Assembly: GCF_012295525.1 (NCBI RefSeq)
Contig: NZ_CP051167.1
Location: 3,703,501 to 3,767,500 of the forward strand
Reading direction: 5' to 3'
Length of the DNA stretch: 64,000 nucleotides
DNA from: Oxynema aestuarii AP17
Lineage (GTDB): Bacteria > Cyanobacteriota > Cyanobacteriia > Cyanobacteriales > Laspinemataceae
Position 1 is the first letter of the stretch. Each line of letters begins with the position of its first letter. The notes beneath the pieces are model-generated. The model saw only the letters and a program-made list of their open reading frames with translations. It made no database searches and was not told the DNA's origin. The translations under genes and the position numbers were made by a program. This document shows, piece after piece, positions 9,274 through 18,419 of the stretch.

Positions 9274-10050
9274 CTACCCCTTCCCCGCCAAACGCAGACC
9301 CGTCCTCAAAATTTGTCCGGCTAAAATAGCGGCGCCAAAGCCATTGTCGATATTGACGACACCGACCCCGGCGGCGCAAGAATTGAGCATGGTTAATAAA
9401 GGGGCCAAACCGTTGAAACTGGCGCCGTAACCGACACTGGTGGGAACGGCGATCGTCGGACAACTGACCAATCCGGCGACGACACTGGGTAAGGCGCCTT
9501 CCATTCCCGCCACCACGATCGCCACGTCACAGGCGGCGATCGCTTCGCGATGGGCCAGCAAGCGATGGATCCCCGCCACGCCGATATCCCAAAAACGACA
9601 AACATCAAAACCGCATAACTGCGCCGTCACCGCCGCCTCCTCCGCCACCGGGAGATCGGCAGTTCCCGCACAAATCACCCCCATTTTACCGGGATAGGTC
9701 GGTTCTACCGCAGGCAGTCCCAAGGTACAAATCCGCGCTTCTCGATAATAAAATAAACCCTTGACGCGCTCTTGTAACTGGTCGTAAACTTCCGGCGCGA
9801 TGCGAGTCGCCATAACCACCGGATTGCGCTGACGCATGACTTCCATAATTTCGGCAATTTGATCCGGGGTTTTACCCGGCCCCCAAATCACCTCGGGAAA
9901 CCCAGTTCTCAAATTGCGGTGATGGTCGATGTGAGCAAAGCCACCCACGGGTTCGAATGCCAAATGTTTTAACTCTTCTAATGCTTTTTCAGGGGGCAAA
10001 TTTCCCGACGCTACCGCTTCTAAAAGAGACTGTAAAGCTTCCGGTTTCAT
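9274..10050 (-). CDS. larB: LarB, pyridinium-3,5-biscarboxylic acid mononucleotide synthase
   Basis: A 258-residue protein beginning MKPEALQSLLEAVASGNL. The N-terminal helical part ends at HRNLRTGFPEVIWGPGKTPD, which is diagnostic for LarB, and the C-terminal half is the PurE-like carboxylase fold (GVICAGTADLPVAEEAAVTA, VVVAGMEGALPSVVAGLV). LarB carboxylates and hydrolyses nicotinic acid adenine dinucleotide in the first step of the nickel-pincer cofactor (NPN) pathway. The later enzymes LarC and LarE, and the client lactate racemase LarA, are not in this window, and the cofactor's use in cyanobacteria is unclear. The start ATG is followed downstream, in normal coordinates, by a spacer with a palindromic repeat. 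Confidence 0.93.
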   Translation of the reverse strand: MKPEALQSLLEAVASGNLPPEKALEELKHLAFEPVGGFAHIDHHRNLRTGFPEVIWGPGKTPDQIAEIMEVMRQRNPVVMATRIAPEVYDQLQERVKGLFYYREARICTLGLPAVEPTYPGKMGVICAGTADLPVAEEAAVTAQLCGFDVCRFWDIGVAGIHRLLAHREAIAACDVAIVVAGMEGALPSVVAGLVSCPTIAVPTSVGYGASFNGLAPLLTMLNSCAAGVGVVNIDNGFGAAILAGQILRTGLRLAGKG

Positions 10051-10138
10051 TGAATAATTTTAGAGTTTAGATGATTAGATTGTAGGTTTTAGATGGTGGA
10101 GTAAAGGAATTGCATCCAAGAGATGGCAACTTCTTTAA

Positions 10139-10170
10139 GTCCCCCTTTTCAAGGGGGATTTAGGGGGATC
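10139..10170. repeat. Copy of a dispersed GC-box hairpin repeat
   Basis: The sequence GTCCCCCTTTTCAAGGGGGA followed by TTTAGGGGGATC forms a short hairpin with a third G5 box. Near-identical copies lie at 26139-26170, 51948-51978 and 54409-54455. It sits in the 259-bp spacer between larB and the binding-protein gene. No other feature was seen in that spacer. Confidence 0.85.
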
Positions 10171-10309
10171 TCCACCCCCCAAGTCTAGCGATCGCCGGGA
10201 TCGACAACTATACTTGCAATCCAATCCACCTCAAGTAAGTTAATCAAATGCAGCGTAAGTGCCGATCTTTTGGAATTGCTATAGCAACTGTCAGTCTCGA
10301 TTTTTTCCT

Positions 10310-12127
10310 CTATTCCTCGGTAGACTCTTCTATTTTTAACTCGTACAAATTCCAAAATGCGCCACCGAGGGCGGAATATTCAATCCCTTTGACGCGATCG
10401 CGTACCGCCGCCAAAGATAGGGGATTGACTAAATGAATCACGGGTAAATATTCCTGAGTCAATCGTTGAGTTTCGGCATAAATTTCTTTTCGCTTCGCTT
10501 CGTCCAACTCTTGGGCGCCTTTAATATAAAGATCGCCGATTTTACGTTCCCAATCCGCCACTTCCCAACCGATTAACGGAGTTTGTCCCGGTTGTCGTTT
10601 TTGGTTGAAAATGTGCAAGCGTCCTTCCGGTAACCAGAAATTAGCGCCGCCATTGGGTTCGACGCCACCCGTAAAGCCAATTAAATGACAGTCCCAATCG
10701 AGAGAGTCCGATAACTTGGCGACGAGGGCGTTAAAGGAAATCGGCTGAAAATCGACCTGAATCCCGATTTTACTCAAATCTTGCTTAATTTGCGCCCCCA
10801 TTGCTTCGCGGGTTTTATTTCCGGCGTTCGTAATCAGGGTGAAGCGAACGCGATTCCCTTCGGCGTCGAGTAATTCGTCGCGATCGTTATATTGAAAGCC
10901 GGAACCTAATAGTAATTCTTTAGCTTTGTCCGGATTGAAATCATACGTTTTTAGTCCTTCTTCCGGAGAGAGATAGTAAGGACTTTGGACGGAAATCGGG
11001 GAATGTTGCGGTTTTCCTAATCCTCTAAAAGTGTTGTCGATCGTGGTTTGGCGATCGATCGCGTAGGCGATCGCCTGTCGAAATTCGACTTTTTGAAACC
11101 AGCGCGATTTCATCGGTTCGACCACGGGGGTTCCGTCGGGATTGCGCCCTTTATTGAGGTTGAAAGCGATAAATGTCGTTCCCGACGCCGGACCGCCATT
11201 GTAAATAGTAAAATTTTCCCGTTCTTCTCTCGGTTTTAAGAAGGAAAAGTTTTCTGGAGAAACACCAATCGAGTCGGACGTTCCGGAAATGAATTTTAAT
11301 AAAGAAGTATCCGTCGATTCGACAATTTGCCAGACAATCCGTTCGATGTAAGGTTGGGAATTGCCTTCGGCATCTTTTCGCCAATAGTAGGGATTGCGAC
11401 GGTAAATAACTTGTTCGCTGGTTAAATAACTTTCGAGTTGATACGGACCGTTGACGATAATGTTTTCCGGTGGGGTATCGATCCCCCAGGTGGAGAGGAA
11501 AAGTGGGTTACCTTCGGCGTCGGTTTGTTCGATGGTGGGACGTAAAATATGGGCGGGTAAAATCTCCGTTCCCATCGTGCGTAAAAAGGGGGCGAAGGGT
11601 TCGGGTAAGGTAAATTCGATGCGGCGATCGTCGATCGCGCGGACTTTGGGTAACGCCCCACTTTCCCCAATTCTCAAGACGTCGCGGGTACTGGTGGGGA
11701 CTTTTTCGTTAAAGTAAACTTCGTTAAAACTAAAAACAACATCGTCGGAGGTGAGAGGTTCGCCGTCGGACCATCGCAACCCTTCGCGCAAGGTGAAGAC
11801 ATAACGCAGTTTGTCCTCGGCAATTTCCCACGATTCGGCGAGTCCGGGTTCGACTTCGGCGGTGATCCCGTTGGTGGTGGTCAATCCTTCAAACGTCAAA
11901 CTGAAGATATTGGGAACTTCCGTACTTAAGGCGGGATTAAAGGTTTTCGGATCGCTGAGAATTGTCCAGACTAATTGGTTGACTTCAGCCGCATCGGTTT
12001 TGAAACGCGCCGGATTGCAAGCGGCTAAACTAAAACTTAAGAGAAACGCCAAGCCAAGGGATAGAATTCGGCGGGGCGATCGCCCTAAGTTGATAAGTGT
12101 TTGGATCGTGACGATCGGTGTGAACAT
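10310..12127 (-). CDS. Oligopeptide/dipeptide-type ABC transporter substrate-binding lipoprotein
   Basis: A 605-residue SBP family 5 protein (DppA/OppA type). The N-terminus has a basic stretch and then LGLAFLLSFSLAAC, a lipoprotein signal with lipobox LAAC (Cys about residue 38). The mature protein has the family's typical motifs: FEGLTTTNG, LRWSDGEPLTSDDVVFSF, PFLRTMGTEILPAHIL, NGPYQL, and VEFRQAIAYAIDRQTI. It should bind peptides or similar solutes outside the cytoplasmic membrane and deliver them to an ABC importer. No permease or ATPase gene is adjacent, which is common for orphan cyanobacterial binding proteins. No clear Shine-Dalgarno precedes the ATG at 12127. Confidence 0.92.
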   Translation of the reverse strand: MFTPIVTIQTLINLGRSPRRILSLGLAFLLSFSLAACNPARFKTDAAEVNQLVWTILSDPKTFNPALSTEVPNIFSLTFEGLTTTNGITAEVEPGLAESWEIAEDKLRYVFTLREGLRWSDGEPLTSDDVVFSFNEVYFNEKVPTSTRDVLRIGESGALPKVRAIDDRRIEFTLPEPFAPFLRTMGTEILPAHILRPTIEQTDAEGNPLFLSTWGIDTPPENIIVNGPYQLESYLTSEQVIYRRNPYYWRKDAEGNSQPYIERIVWQIVESTDTSLLKFISGTSDSIGVSPENFSFLKPREERENFTIYNGGPASGTTFIAFNLNKGRNPDGTPVVEPMKSRWFQKVEFRQAIAYAIDRQTTIDNTFRGLGKPQHSPISVQSPYYLSPEEGLKTYDFNPDKAKELLLGSGFQYNDRDELLDAEGNRVRFTLITNAGNKTREAMGAQIKQDLSKIGIQVDFQPISFNALVAKLSDSLDWDCHLIGFTGGVEPNGGANFWLPEGRLHIFNQKRQPGQTPLIGWEVADWERKIGDLYIKGAQELDEAKRKEIYAETQRLTQEYLPVIHLVNPLSLAAVRDRVKGIEYSALGGAFWNLYELKIEESTEE

Positions 12128-12200
12128 ACGGCTGAATTTCGATCGGTTTTAGGGGGGAAATCGGCGATCGCCTGTGGCGGAACGCACCGGAAAACCTTAA

Positions 12201-12683
12201 TTACGATCGCCGTTCGAGTAAGGCGACCGCATAGGCGGCGATTCCTTCTTCGCGACCGACCGGACCGAGTTTTTCGTTGGTGGTCGCTTTGACGCCAATT
12301 TGTTCGGAATCGACGCCGAGGACGTTGGCGAGGCGATCGCGCATGGCGGCGATATGGGGTTTGAGTTTGGGCCGTTCGGCGACGACGACTGAATCGATAT
12401 TGCCCACTTTCCAGCCGCGATCGCCGATCAGTGCGTTCACCTGGGCGAGTAGCTTCAAACTGTCCGCCCCCGCCCATTGCGGGTCGCTGGGGGGGAAATA
12501 AAGCCCGATATCTCCCAAACTCAACGCCCCTAACATGGCATCCATAATTGCATGGGTCAATACGTCGGCGTCGCTGTGACCGAGTAATCCTAACTCGTGT
12601 TCGATTTTAACGCCTCCGAGGATCAACGGGCGATCGCCCGTCAGGCGGTGGATGTCGTAGCCATTCCCGATTCGGATGTTCAT
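12201..12683 (-). CDS. ispF: 2-C-methyl-D-erythritol 2,4-cyclodiphosphate synthase
   Basis: A 160-residue protein starting [14 protein letters not shown]; the ATG at 12683 gives the standard IspF length, while the frame upstream of it is not conserved. Metal ligands are visible in GYDIHRL (Asp/His), and [17 protein letters not shown] supplies the third zinc ligand and the active-site region. [15 protein letters not shown] and [20 protein letters not shown] are also IspF signatures. The enzyme converts CDP-ME-2-phosphate to ME-cyclodiphosphate in the MEP isoprenoid pathway, which feeds carotenoid and chlorophyll phytyl synthesis. It is 73 bp upstream of the binding-protein gene on the same strand. 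Confidence 0.95.
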   Translation of the reverse strand: MNIRIGNGYDIHRLTGDRPLILGGVKIEHELGLLGHSDADVLTHAIMDAMLGALSLGDIGLYFPPSDPQWAGADSLKLLAQVNALIGDRGWKVGNIDSVVVAERPKLKPHIAAMRDRLANVLGVDSEQIGVKATTNEKLGPVGREEGIAAYAVALLERRS

Positions 12684-12816
12684 TCGCGCGGTTGCTGCTT
12701 GCCAAGTCAATCTCGATCGTTTAGCTTATCTCATCGACGACCCCGATTTTTATCCGATTTGCGGATATAGCCTTTCCGAGATCGAGTCCACCGACGATCC
12801 CCGCCAACTGCACTTT

Positions 12817-13407
12817 TTAACTAATGGGAATGGTTTGTCCGTAATGTTCGTGCATTTGCGCTTCGCTGAGGGTATCGGTTTCGATTTGTGGGGTCCACAA
12901 TAACTCGAAAACGAGCAAATATTCCTCGGAAATCTCCGTGAGGATTTCGATCGCCCGATGGAGTTGGTCTCGCGAATTGAGGCGATCGAATAAAGGGCGA
13001 TCGTGGGCGGTTCCGACCAGCAAAGTAACGACAATATACGCCGGATCTCCGGGATTGGGATAGGGTAAAGCACTCGGTTCGTTAATTTTTCCTTCGACGT
13101 TGGTTAGGGTTTCGGCGCTGAATTTTTGCCGTTCTTTCCAGGAAATTTGTTGAAATTCGGCGTCGGCGCGATCGCGGCTGGGGAAGGTTTGCGAATAGCC
13201 TAAAACATGAGTCCACGACGGGGAATGTTTTAACAGCGATCGCGCCGAATTTTGCAAAATTTGTAACAATCCTTTGGGCGTCGTCGTATCCGCTTCGCGA
13301 CTCATCGCCGACAGTTCCGAAGGAATGGAACAATCTTGAGCGCGCAATCCAACTTGCACGACGCTGAGGGTGACAATATCATTTTCGAGTTCGGTATTTT
13401 GAATCAT
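12817..13407 (-). CDS. DUF1517 domain protein, cytosolic short form
   Basis: A 196-residue protein. It begins with an IVTLSVVQVGLRA segment and continues with the features of the cyanobacterial/plastid DUF1517 domain: TTTPKGLLQILQNSARSLL, followed by W...AEFQQISWKERQKFSAET and YIVVTLLVGT. Relatives known from cyanobacteria and chloroplasts usually carry an N-terminal membrane segment, which this one lacks. The domain has no assigned activity that I know of. It precedes ispF on the same strand with a 133-bp gap. Confidence 0.8.
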   Translation of the reverse strand: MIQNTELENDIVTLSVVQVGLRAQDCSIPSELSAMSREADTTTPKGLLQILQNSARSLLKHSPSWTHVLGYSQTFPSRDRADAEFQQISWKERQKFSAETLTNVEGKINEPSALPYPNPGDPAYIVVTLLVGTAHDRPLFDRLNSRDQLHRAIEILTEISEEYLLVFELLWTPQIETDTLSEAQMHEHYGQTIPIS

Positions 13408-14175
13408 TGTTCTGATGGAAATTACAAAAAATTTGACTGTCTAGAGTCATTGTAAAATCTATCCCACTTAACCCGGATCGGTCGTTTCGCGATCGGGTCG
13501 TTTCACGGCGATCGCCTTGACCCTTTGGTTCAGTTTCGATCTCGATAACTTTTACCCCATCGACGCATCCATCGGTCGAACTCAACCCCCCGGTTTTCGA
13601 TCGCCATCGATTTTTCTGTCTTTAGAAAGAAGATTGTACCGAGGGGGAATGCTAAATTCAGAATAAGGGGCATTCGTGCGCTGCTGGTGAGTTGCTCCCG
13701 GTCGGTGTCCGTCGGGATGACCCTGTTGATTCTGTGGCGTGTGACGACACCAAGCTTAGGGGTTGTCGTCTTTGTCTCGTTCGCAAAGCATCGACCGAGG
13801 AGAATCGCGCAGACGCTAAACTCGTCATTTCCTTGGGTGCGGAAATTGGCGATCGATCGCGTCGGTAGAGAGGTAGGGGAAGCAGGGGAAACTTCGCGAT
13901 CGCCAAGACAACTTTAAGACGACTTTACAAGTTAAAGAAACAAGTTAAAGAAAATCGTTCGAGAACTGTTCTCAAGGGCGGGAGTACAGTCGTGTTTTTG
14001 TGGCTTTTGTACGGCTGCGCCGATGACGAAATCTAGCCTGGTACGCGCGAGTTTAAGCCCTACACTCTCTCTAGAAATCTCGGCGATCGCCATCCTTCTT
14101 TTAACTTTCAACGTCGGAAAAATATTCCCTTGTAAAATCTAAAATCTAAAATCTAAAATCTAAAATCTAAACCAT
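13408..14175. other. 768-bp non-coding region with a hairpin and a TAAAATC tandem repeat
   Basis: No convincing gene is seen; the 76-codon frame at 13687-13917 lacks conserved features. Two things stand out. A stable hairpin at 13743-13770 (GACGACACC pairing with GGTTGTCGTC) is followed by TTTGT, like an intrinsic terminator with no gene before it. Just before the kinase start, about five copies of the heptamer TAAAATC run from roughly 14135 to 14171. The region must hold the promoter of the kinase at 14176. Confidence 0.7.
13743..13775 (+). terminator. Terminator-like hairpin, possibly of an unannotated small RNA
   Basis: The arms GACGACACC (13743-13751) and GGTTGTCGTC (13761-13770) form an almost perfect stem with an AAGCTTAGG loop, followed by TTTGTCT. 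No protein-coding gene on the plus strand ends upstream. A short RNA starting in the preceding 100 bp is one explanation. Confidence 0.35.
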
Positions 14176-17100
14176 ATGTCTGCAAGCTGGCAATTTTTGT
14201 TAAACGTTCCCGTTGAAGTCCGAGCGATCGCCCATTATGACTGGCGTCTCGTCGTCGTTTCGATCGTCGTGGGGATGTTGGCATCTTATACGGCGATCGA
14301 ACTGAGTCGCAAAGGGCACTACGAACGTCGCCTCGAAGGGTGGGTCTGGGTCATACTCAGCGCGATCGCGATGGGGGTGGGGATTTGGTCGATGCATTTT
14401 GTAGGGATGTTGGCGCTCAAATTGCCATTTTTGTTAAGTTACGACATCCCCACCGTCGTCGGTTCCCTGGTGGTGACGGCGATCGCCTGTGGTGCGGGGT
14501 TGGTCTTGGTCAACCGATCGCCGTGTGGTTTTAAAGAGTTACTGTTAGCGGGCACCATTCTCGGAGAGGCGATCGCCTCGATGCACTATCTGGGAATGTG
14601 GGCGCTGCAATTACCGAATCATATCGACTACGATCCCTTATTCGTGGTATTGTCGATCGCCGTGGCGATCGGCGGTTCGGAAATCGCCCTCTGGTTGGCG
14701 TTTCCCGTCGGTTCCGGGCGATCGCAACCGTCGAGCAAACTCGGCGGCGCGACGGTCTTGGGTTTGACCATTAGCGGGATGCACTATATCAGTATGGCGG
14801 CGGTGCGCTTTCGCTGGCCCACCGGCCCGATCGCCCTCGGGACCGATTACACCCTCGATCGCGAAGATTTGGCGATCGCGATCGCGATTACGACGTTGAC
14901 CATTTTAGGCTTAACGAGCCTCAATTCCGTGGTCGATCGCCATTTAGCCACCCAGCAAGAAACCCTCGATCGCCTGCGAACCTTTATCCGAGAAATGCAA
15001 GTCGGCGTTTTGTTATTGACGCCGGATTTAAAAATTGTGCTGTCTAACCCCGCCGCCGCGCAACTGTTGGGCGTCACGGTCGAAGAACTGCAAGAAGAGA
15101 CGATTTTTGAGGAAACCTGGGCGATCGTGCGCGAAGATCGCACCCCGTTCCTGAAAGCAGAACGTCCGGTGCAACAGGCGATCGCCACCGGGTCTCCGGT
15201 GCATAATGTGGTGATGGGAATTCAGAGGCGTTCGCGCGCCACCGAGACCGCCGAGGAGGCGATCGCCCCCGTGGAACGCTGGTTGTTGGTCAATGTCAAT
15301 CCGATCGCCAATGACGAGGGGGTTGTAGAACACGCGGTCTGCAGTTTTATCGATATCAGCGATCGCAAACATGCGGAAGCGGAATTATCCCAAACCCAGA
15401 ATTTTCTCAATTCCGTGGTCGAAAATTTGCCTGTCGGCGTGTTTATCAAAGAGGCGGCGAATCTGACGATCGTTTCTTGGAATAAAACCAGCGAACAACT
15501 GTTCGGTTACCCGGCGATCGCGGCGATCGGTAAAACCGACGCCGACTTATTCCCCCCCGCTCAAGCAGATTGTCTCGGCGCGATCGATCGCCAAGTGCTC
15601 GATAACGCCGAGGCGATCGAAATTGCCGCCCAATCTTTGGAAACGCCCGATCGCGGAACCCGCCTGCTACAAACCACCAAAGTCCCAATTTTCAACGAAT
15701 CCGGTCAACCCGAGTACGTCCTCGGGATCGCCCAAGATATTACCAGCGCCCAACAAGCACGCGAGGAACTGCTCAAGCAAAATCAGCGATCGCAACTGTT
15801 CGCCGAATTGACCATTAAAATTCGCCAGTCCCTCGATATCGGCGAAATCCTTAAAACCACCGTCGAAGAGGTACGCCAATTTCTCGACACCGATCGCGTC
15901 ATTATTTATCGTTTGTGGCCCGACGGGTCGGGAACGATCGTCACCGAAGCCGTCATTTCCGACACGATCCCGATTTTAGGTCAGGAATTCGACGATCCCT
16001 GTTTTAAAAATAAATATACGGAAAAATATCGCTCCGGACGGGTGACGGCGATCGCCGATATCGAAAATGCCAACTTGCAAGACTGTCATATCCACCTGCT
16101 CAAAAGTTGCGGCGTCAAAGCGAATTTAGTCGTCCCCTTACTCGAACGCGAAAAACTCTGGGGTTTGCTGATCGCCCACCAATGCAGCCATACCCGACAG
16201 TGGACCCCGTGGGAAATCGAGCTGTTAGAACAGTTGGCCAATCAAGTGAGCATCGCTTTAGCACAAGCGCAATTACTCGAACAAGAAACGCGCACGTCGG
16301 AACAACTCACCCAACAAAATATCGTCCTCGACAAAACCAAACGGGCCGCAGAAGCTGCCAATCTCGCCAAAAGTCAGTTTCTCGCCAGCATGAGCCACGA
16401 AATTCGCACGCCGATGAACGGAGTCGTCGGGATGGCCCGCTTGATGTTGCAAACCAACCTGACTCCCCAACAGCGCGAATACGCTCAAACTATTTGCACC
16501 AGCGCCGAACACTTGTTAGCGATCATTAACGATTTGCTGGAGTTCTCCAAACTCGAAGCGAAAGAAATGAAGCTCAACACCATCGGTTTCGACCTGCAAG
16601 AGTGCATGGAAGCGGTGGTCGATCTGATGGTGACTGCGGCTCAAGAAAAGGGATTAGATCTCACGTTGTTGATTCACAGCCAAATCCCGCAATTCTTAAT
16701 CGGCGATCCGGCCCGGTTGCGCCAAGTTCTGCTCAATTTACTCAACAATGCGATTAAATTTACCGATCGCGGCGAAGTGATTTTACAAGCGGTTTTGGAA
16801 TCCGAAACGCCCCAAAAAGTGCGGATTCGCCTGTCGGTGAGCGATACGGGCATCGGCATCGTCCCGGAAGAAGCGCACAAGTTGTTTCAGTCGTTTTCTC
16901 AACTCGATGCTTCTTCAACCCGCAAGTATGGCGGGACTGGATTGGGTTTGGCGATTTGCAAGCAGTTGGTGGAACTGATGGACGGCGAAATCGGCGTCGA
17001 AAGCGATTGGGGGAAGGGATCGACGTTTTGGGTGAGCATTCCTTTTGCCAAACAAGTTGGGGTGGAAAGTGAGCCGTTACCGCCGGAGTTGAAACGGGCG

Positions 17101-18333
17101 AGGTTACTGGTAGTGAGCCGCCGGGAGATCCAGCGCCAATCGGTGCGCTACATGGCCGAACGCTGGGGGATGGAGAGTGACGAAGCCCGGGACGGAGCCA
17201 GGGCGTTAGACAAAGTGAGAATAGCAGGGGCGGACGATCGCCCTTTCAATCCGATCGCGATCGAATTGGACTTGTTCGATCGCGATCTTCAGGAAGCCTT
17301 GCCACGGGTGGCGCAGGAGGCGAAAATTTTGTTGATGACGCCTTTAAATCGTCGTTCTCAAGCTCAAGCGTTAGTAGCGATCGGGGCCTGTCACGGCTAC
17401 GCGATCGAACCGATGCGTCCGTCTCGTTTGTTGGAACGGGCGATCGCCCTGTTAGGATCCCCGGAAACGCAAGCGGCGAACGCCCAATCCGGCATTCATA
17501 CTTTACCTGCAAAGCACGCGAGGGACCTTCCCCCGTCGAACTTCAAAATTTTAGTCGCCGAAGACCACAAAATTAACCAACAGGTGATCTCTTCCCAACT
17601 CGACGTCCTCGGTTATCGCGCCGACTTCGCCGACAACGGCGCCGAAGCGTTAACTCGATTGACCGAGAAAGACTACGATCTGGTCTTGATGGACTGTCAA
17701 ATGCCCATTAAAGACGGTTACGAAGCTACCCAGGAACTTCGCCGCCAGGAAGGGAATCGCCGTCATACCATTGTCGTCGCTTTAACCGCTCATGCCATGC
17801 CCGAAGACCGCCAAAAGTGTTTGGCGGCGGGGATGGACGACTATATCAGCAAACCTGTCAATTTGGAACGCTTACAAGCCGTGTTAGAACGCTGGAAACC
17901 CGAACCCGCTCAAGACGCTCCCCCCTACGAACCCCAACCTGTCGGCGAAGTGTCCCCTCCTAGTTCTCCGGAATCGGCGAACTGTATGGATCTCAAACGC
18001 CTCGAACAGGTTTCGCGGGGTAAATTGGCGTTAAAACAACGGTTACTCGAAACCTTTCTCGACGCCAGCGATGCGGATTTAGCCGCCACTCGGGAAGCGT
18101 TAGATCGGGCCGACGCGGACGCGGTGGAAAGTCATATTCACCGGATTAAAGGGGCGGGTCGCAACATCGGCGCGCGATCGCTGTCCGATCTCGCCGCTCA
18201 AGCCGAAAAATTAGCCCGCAACGGCGAATTAGACTCAATTCCCGACGTCCTCCCCCACCTCGATCGCGAGTTGGAGCGAGTCCGCCAGTTCTTACACGAA
18301 CAGCTCTCCCCTTCTCCCCCCAGCGAAGCATAG
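14176..18333 (+). CDS. MHYT-PAS-GAF hybrid histidine kinase with receivers and HPt; candidate DXCF cyanobacteriochrome
   Basis: A 1385-residue phosphorelay protein. Domains in order: MHYT membrane sensor (about 20-245, with the repeated motifs MHFVGM, MHYLGM and MHYISM), two PAS domains (about 265-395 and 400-520), GAF (about 540-705), HisKA (His741 in [11 protein letters not shown]), HATPase ([20 protein letters not shown]), a first receiver-like domain (about 975-1095) lacking an obvious phospho-acceptor Asp in context, a good receiver (about 1123-1240, Asp1173 in LVLMDCQMP, Lys1226), and a C-terminal HPt (His1322 in HRIKGAG). The GAF domain has DPCF (Cys609) and DCHIHLL (Cys637-His638), the cysteine pair of DXCF cyanobacteriochromes. 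Bilin binding is an inference. MHYT domains are proposed to bind metal and sense gases. Confidence 0.93.
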   Translation: MSASWQFLLNVPVEVRAIAHYDWRLVVVSIVVGMLASYTAIELSRKGHYERRLEGWVWVILSAIAMGVGIWSMHFVGMLALKLPFLLSYDIPTVVGSLVVTAIACGAGLVLVNRSPCGFKELLLAGTILGEAIASMHYLGMWALQLPNHIDYDPLFVVLSIAVAIGGSEIALWLAFPVGSGRSQPSSKLGGATVLGLTISGMHYISMAAVRFRWPTGPIALGTDYTLDREDLAIAIAITTLTILGLTSLNSVVDRHLATQQETLDRLRTFIREMQVGVLLLTPDLKIVLSNPAAAQLLGVTVEELQEETIFEETWAIVREDRTPFLKAERPVQQAIATGSPVHNVVMGIQRRSRATETAEEAIAPVERWLLVNVNPIANDEGVVEHAVCSFIDISDRKHAEAELSQTQNFLNSVVENLPVGVFIKEAANLTIVSWNKTSEQLFGYPAIAAIGKTDADLFPPAQADCLGAIDRQVLDNAEAIEIAAQSLETPDRGTRLLQTTKVPIFNESGQPEYVLGIAQDITSAQQAREELLKQNQRSQLFAELTIKIRQSLDIGEILKTTVEEVRQFLDTDRVIIYRLWPDGSGTIVTEAVISDTIPILGQEFDDPCFKNKYTEKYRSGRVTAIADIENANLQDCHIHLLKSCGVKANLVVPLLEREKLWGLLIAHQCSHTRQWTPWEIELLEQLANQVSIALAQAQLLEQETRTSEQLTQQNIVLDKTKRAAEAANLAKSQFLASMSHEIRTPMNGVVGMARLMLQTNLTPQQREYAQTICTSAEHLLAIINDLLEFSKLEAKEMKLNTIGFDLQECMEAVVDLMVTAAQEKGLDLTLLIHSQIPQFLIGDPARLRQVLLNLLNNAIKFTDRGEVILQAVLESETPQKVRIRLSVSDTGIGIVPEEAHKLFQSFSQLDASSTRKYGGTGLGLAICKQLVELMDGEIGVESDWGKGSTFWVSIPFAKQVGVESEPLPPELKRARLLVVSRREIQRQSVRYMAERWGMESDEARDGARALDKVRIAGADDRPFNPIAIELDLFDRDLQEALPRVAQEAKILLMTPLNRRSQAQALVAIGACHGYAIEPMRPSRLLERAIALLGSPETQAANAQSGIHTLPAKHARDLPPSNFKILVAEDHKINQQVISSQLDVLGYRADFADNGAEALTRLTEKDYDLVLMDCQMPIKDGYEATQELRRQEGNRRHTIVVALTAHAMPEDRQKCLAAGMDDYISKPVNLERLQAVLERWKPEPAQDAPPYEPQPVGEVSPPSSPESANCMDLKRLEQVSRGKLALKQRLLETFLDASDADLAATREALDRADADAVESHIHRIKGAGRNIGARSLSDLAAQAEKLARNGELDSIPDVLPHLDRELERVRQFLHEQLSPSPPSEA

Positions 18334-18419
18334 AGTATGCCGCTCCTGCGGAGCCACTCGGGAGTATAAACATCGAATCCATCGATCCATAGCTCAACCG
18401 AACTCCGTTCCTCCCCGTT

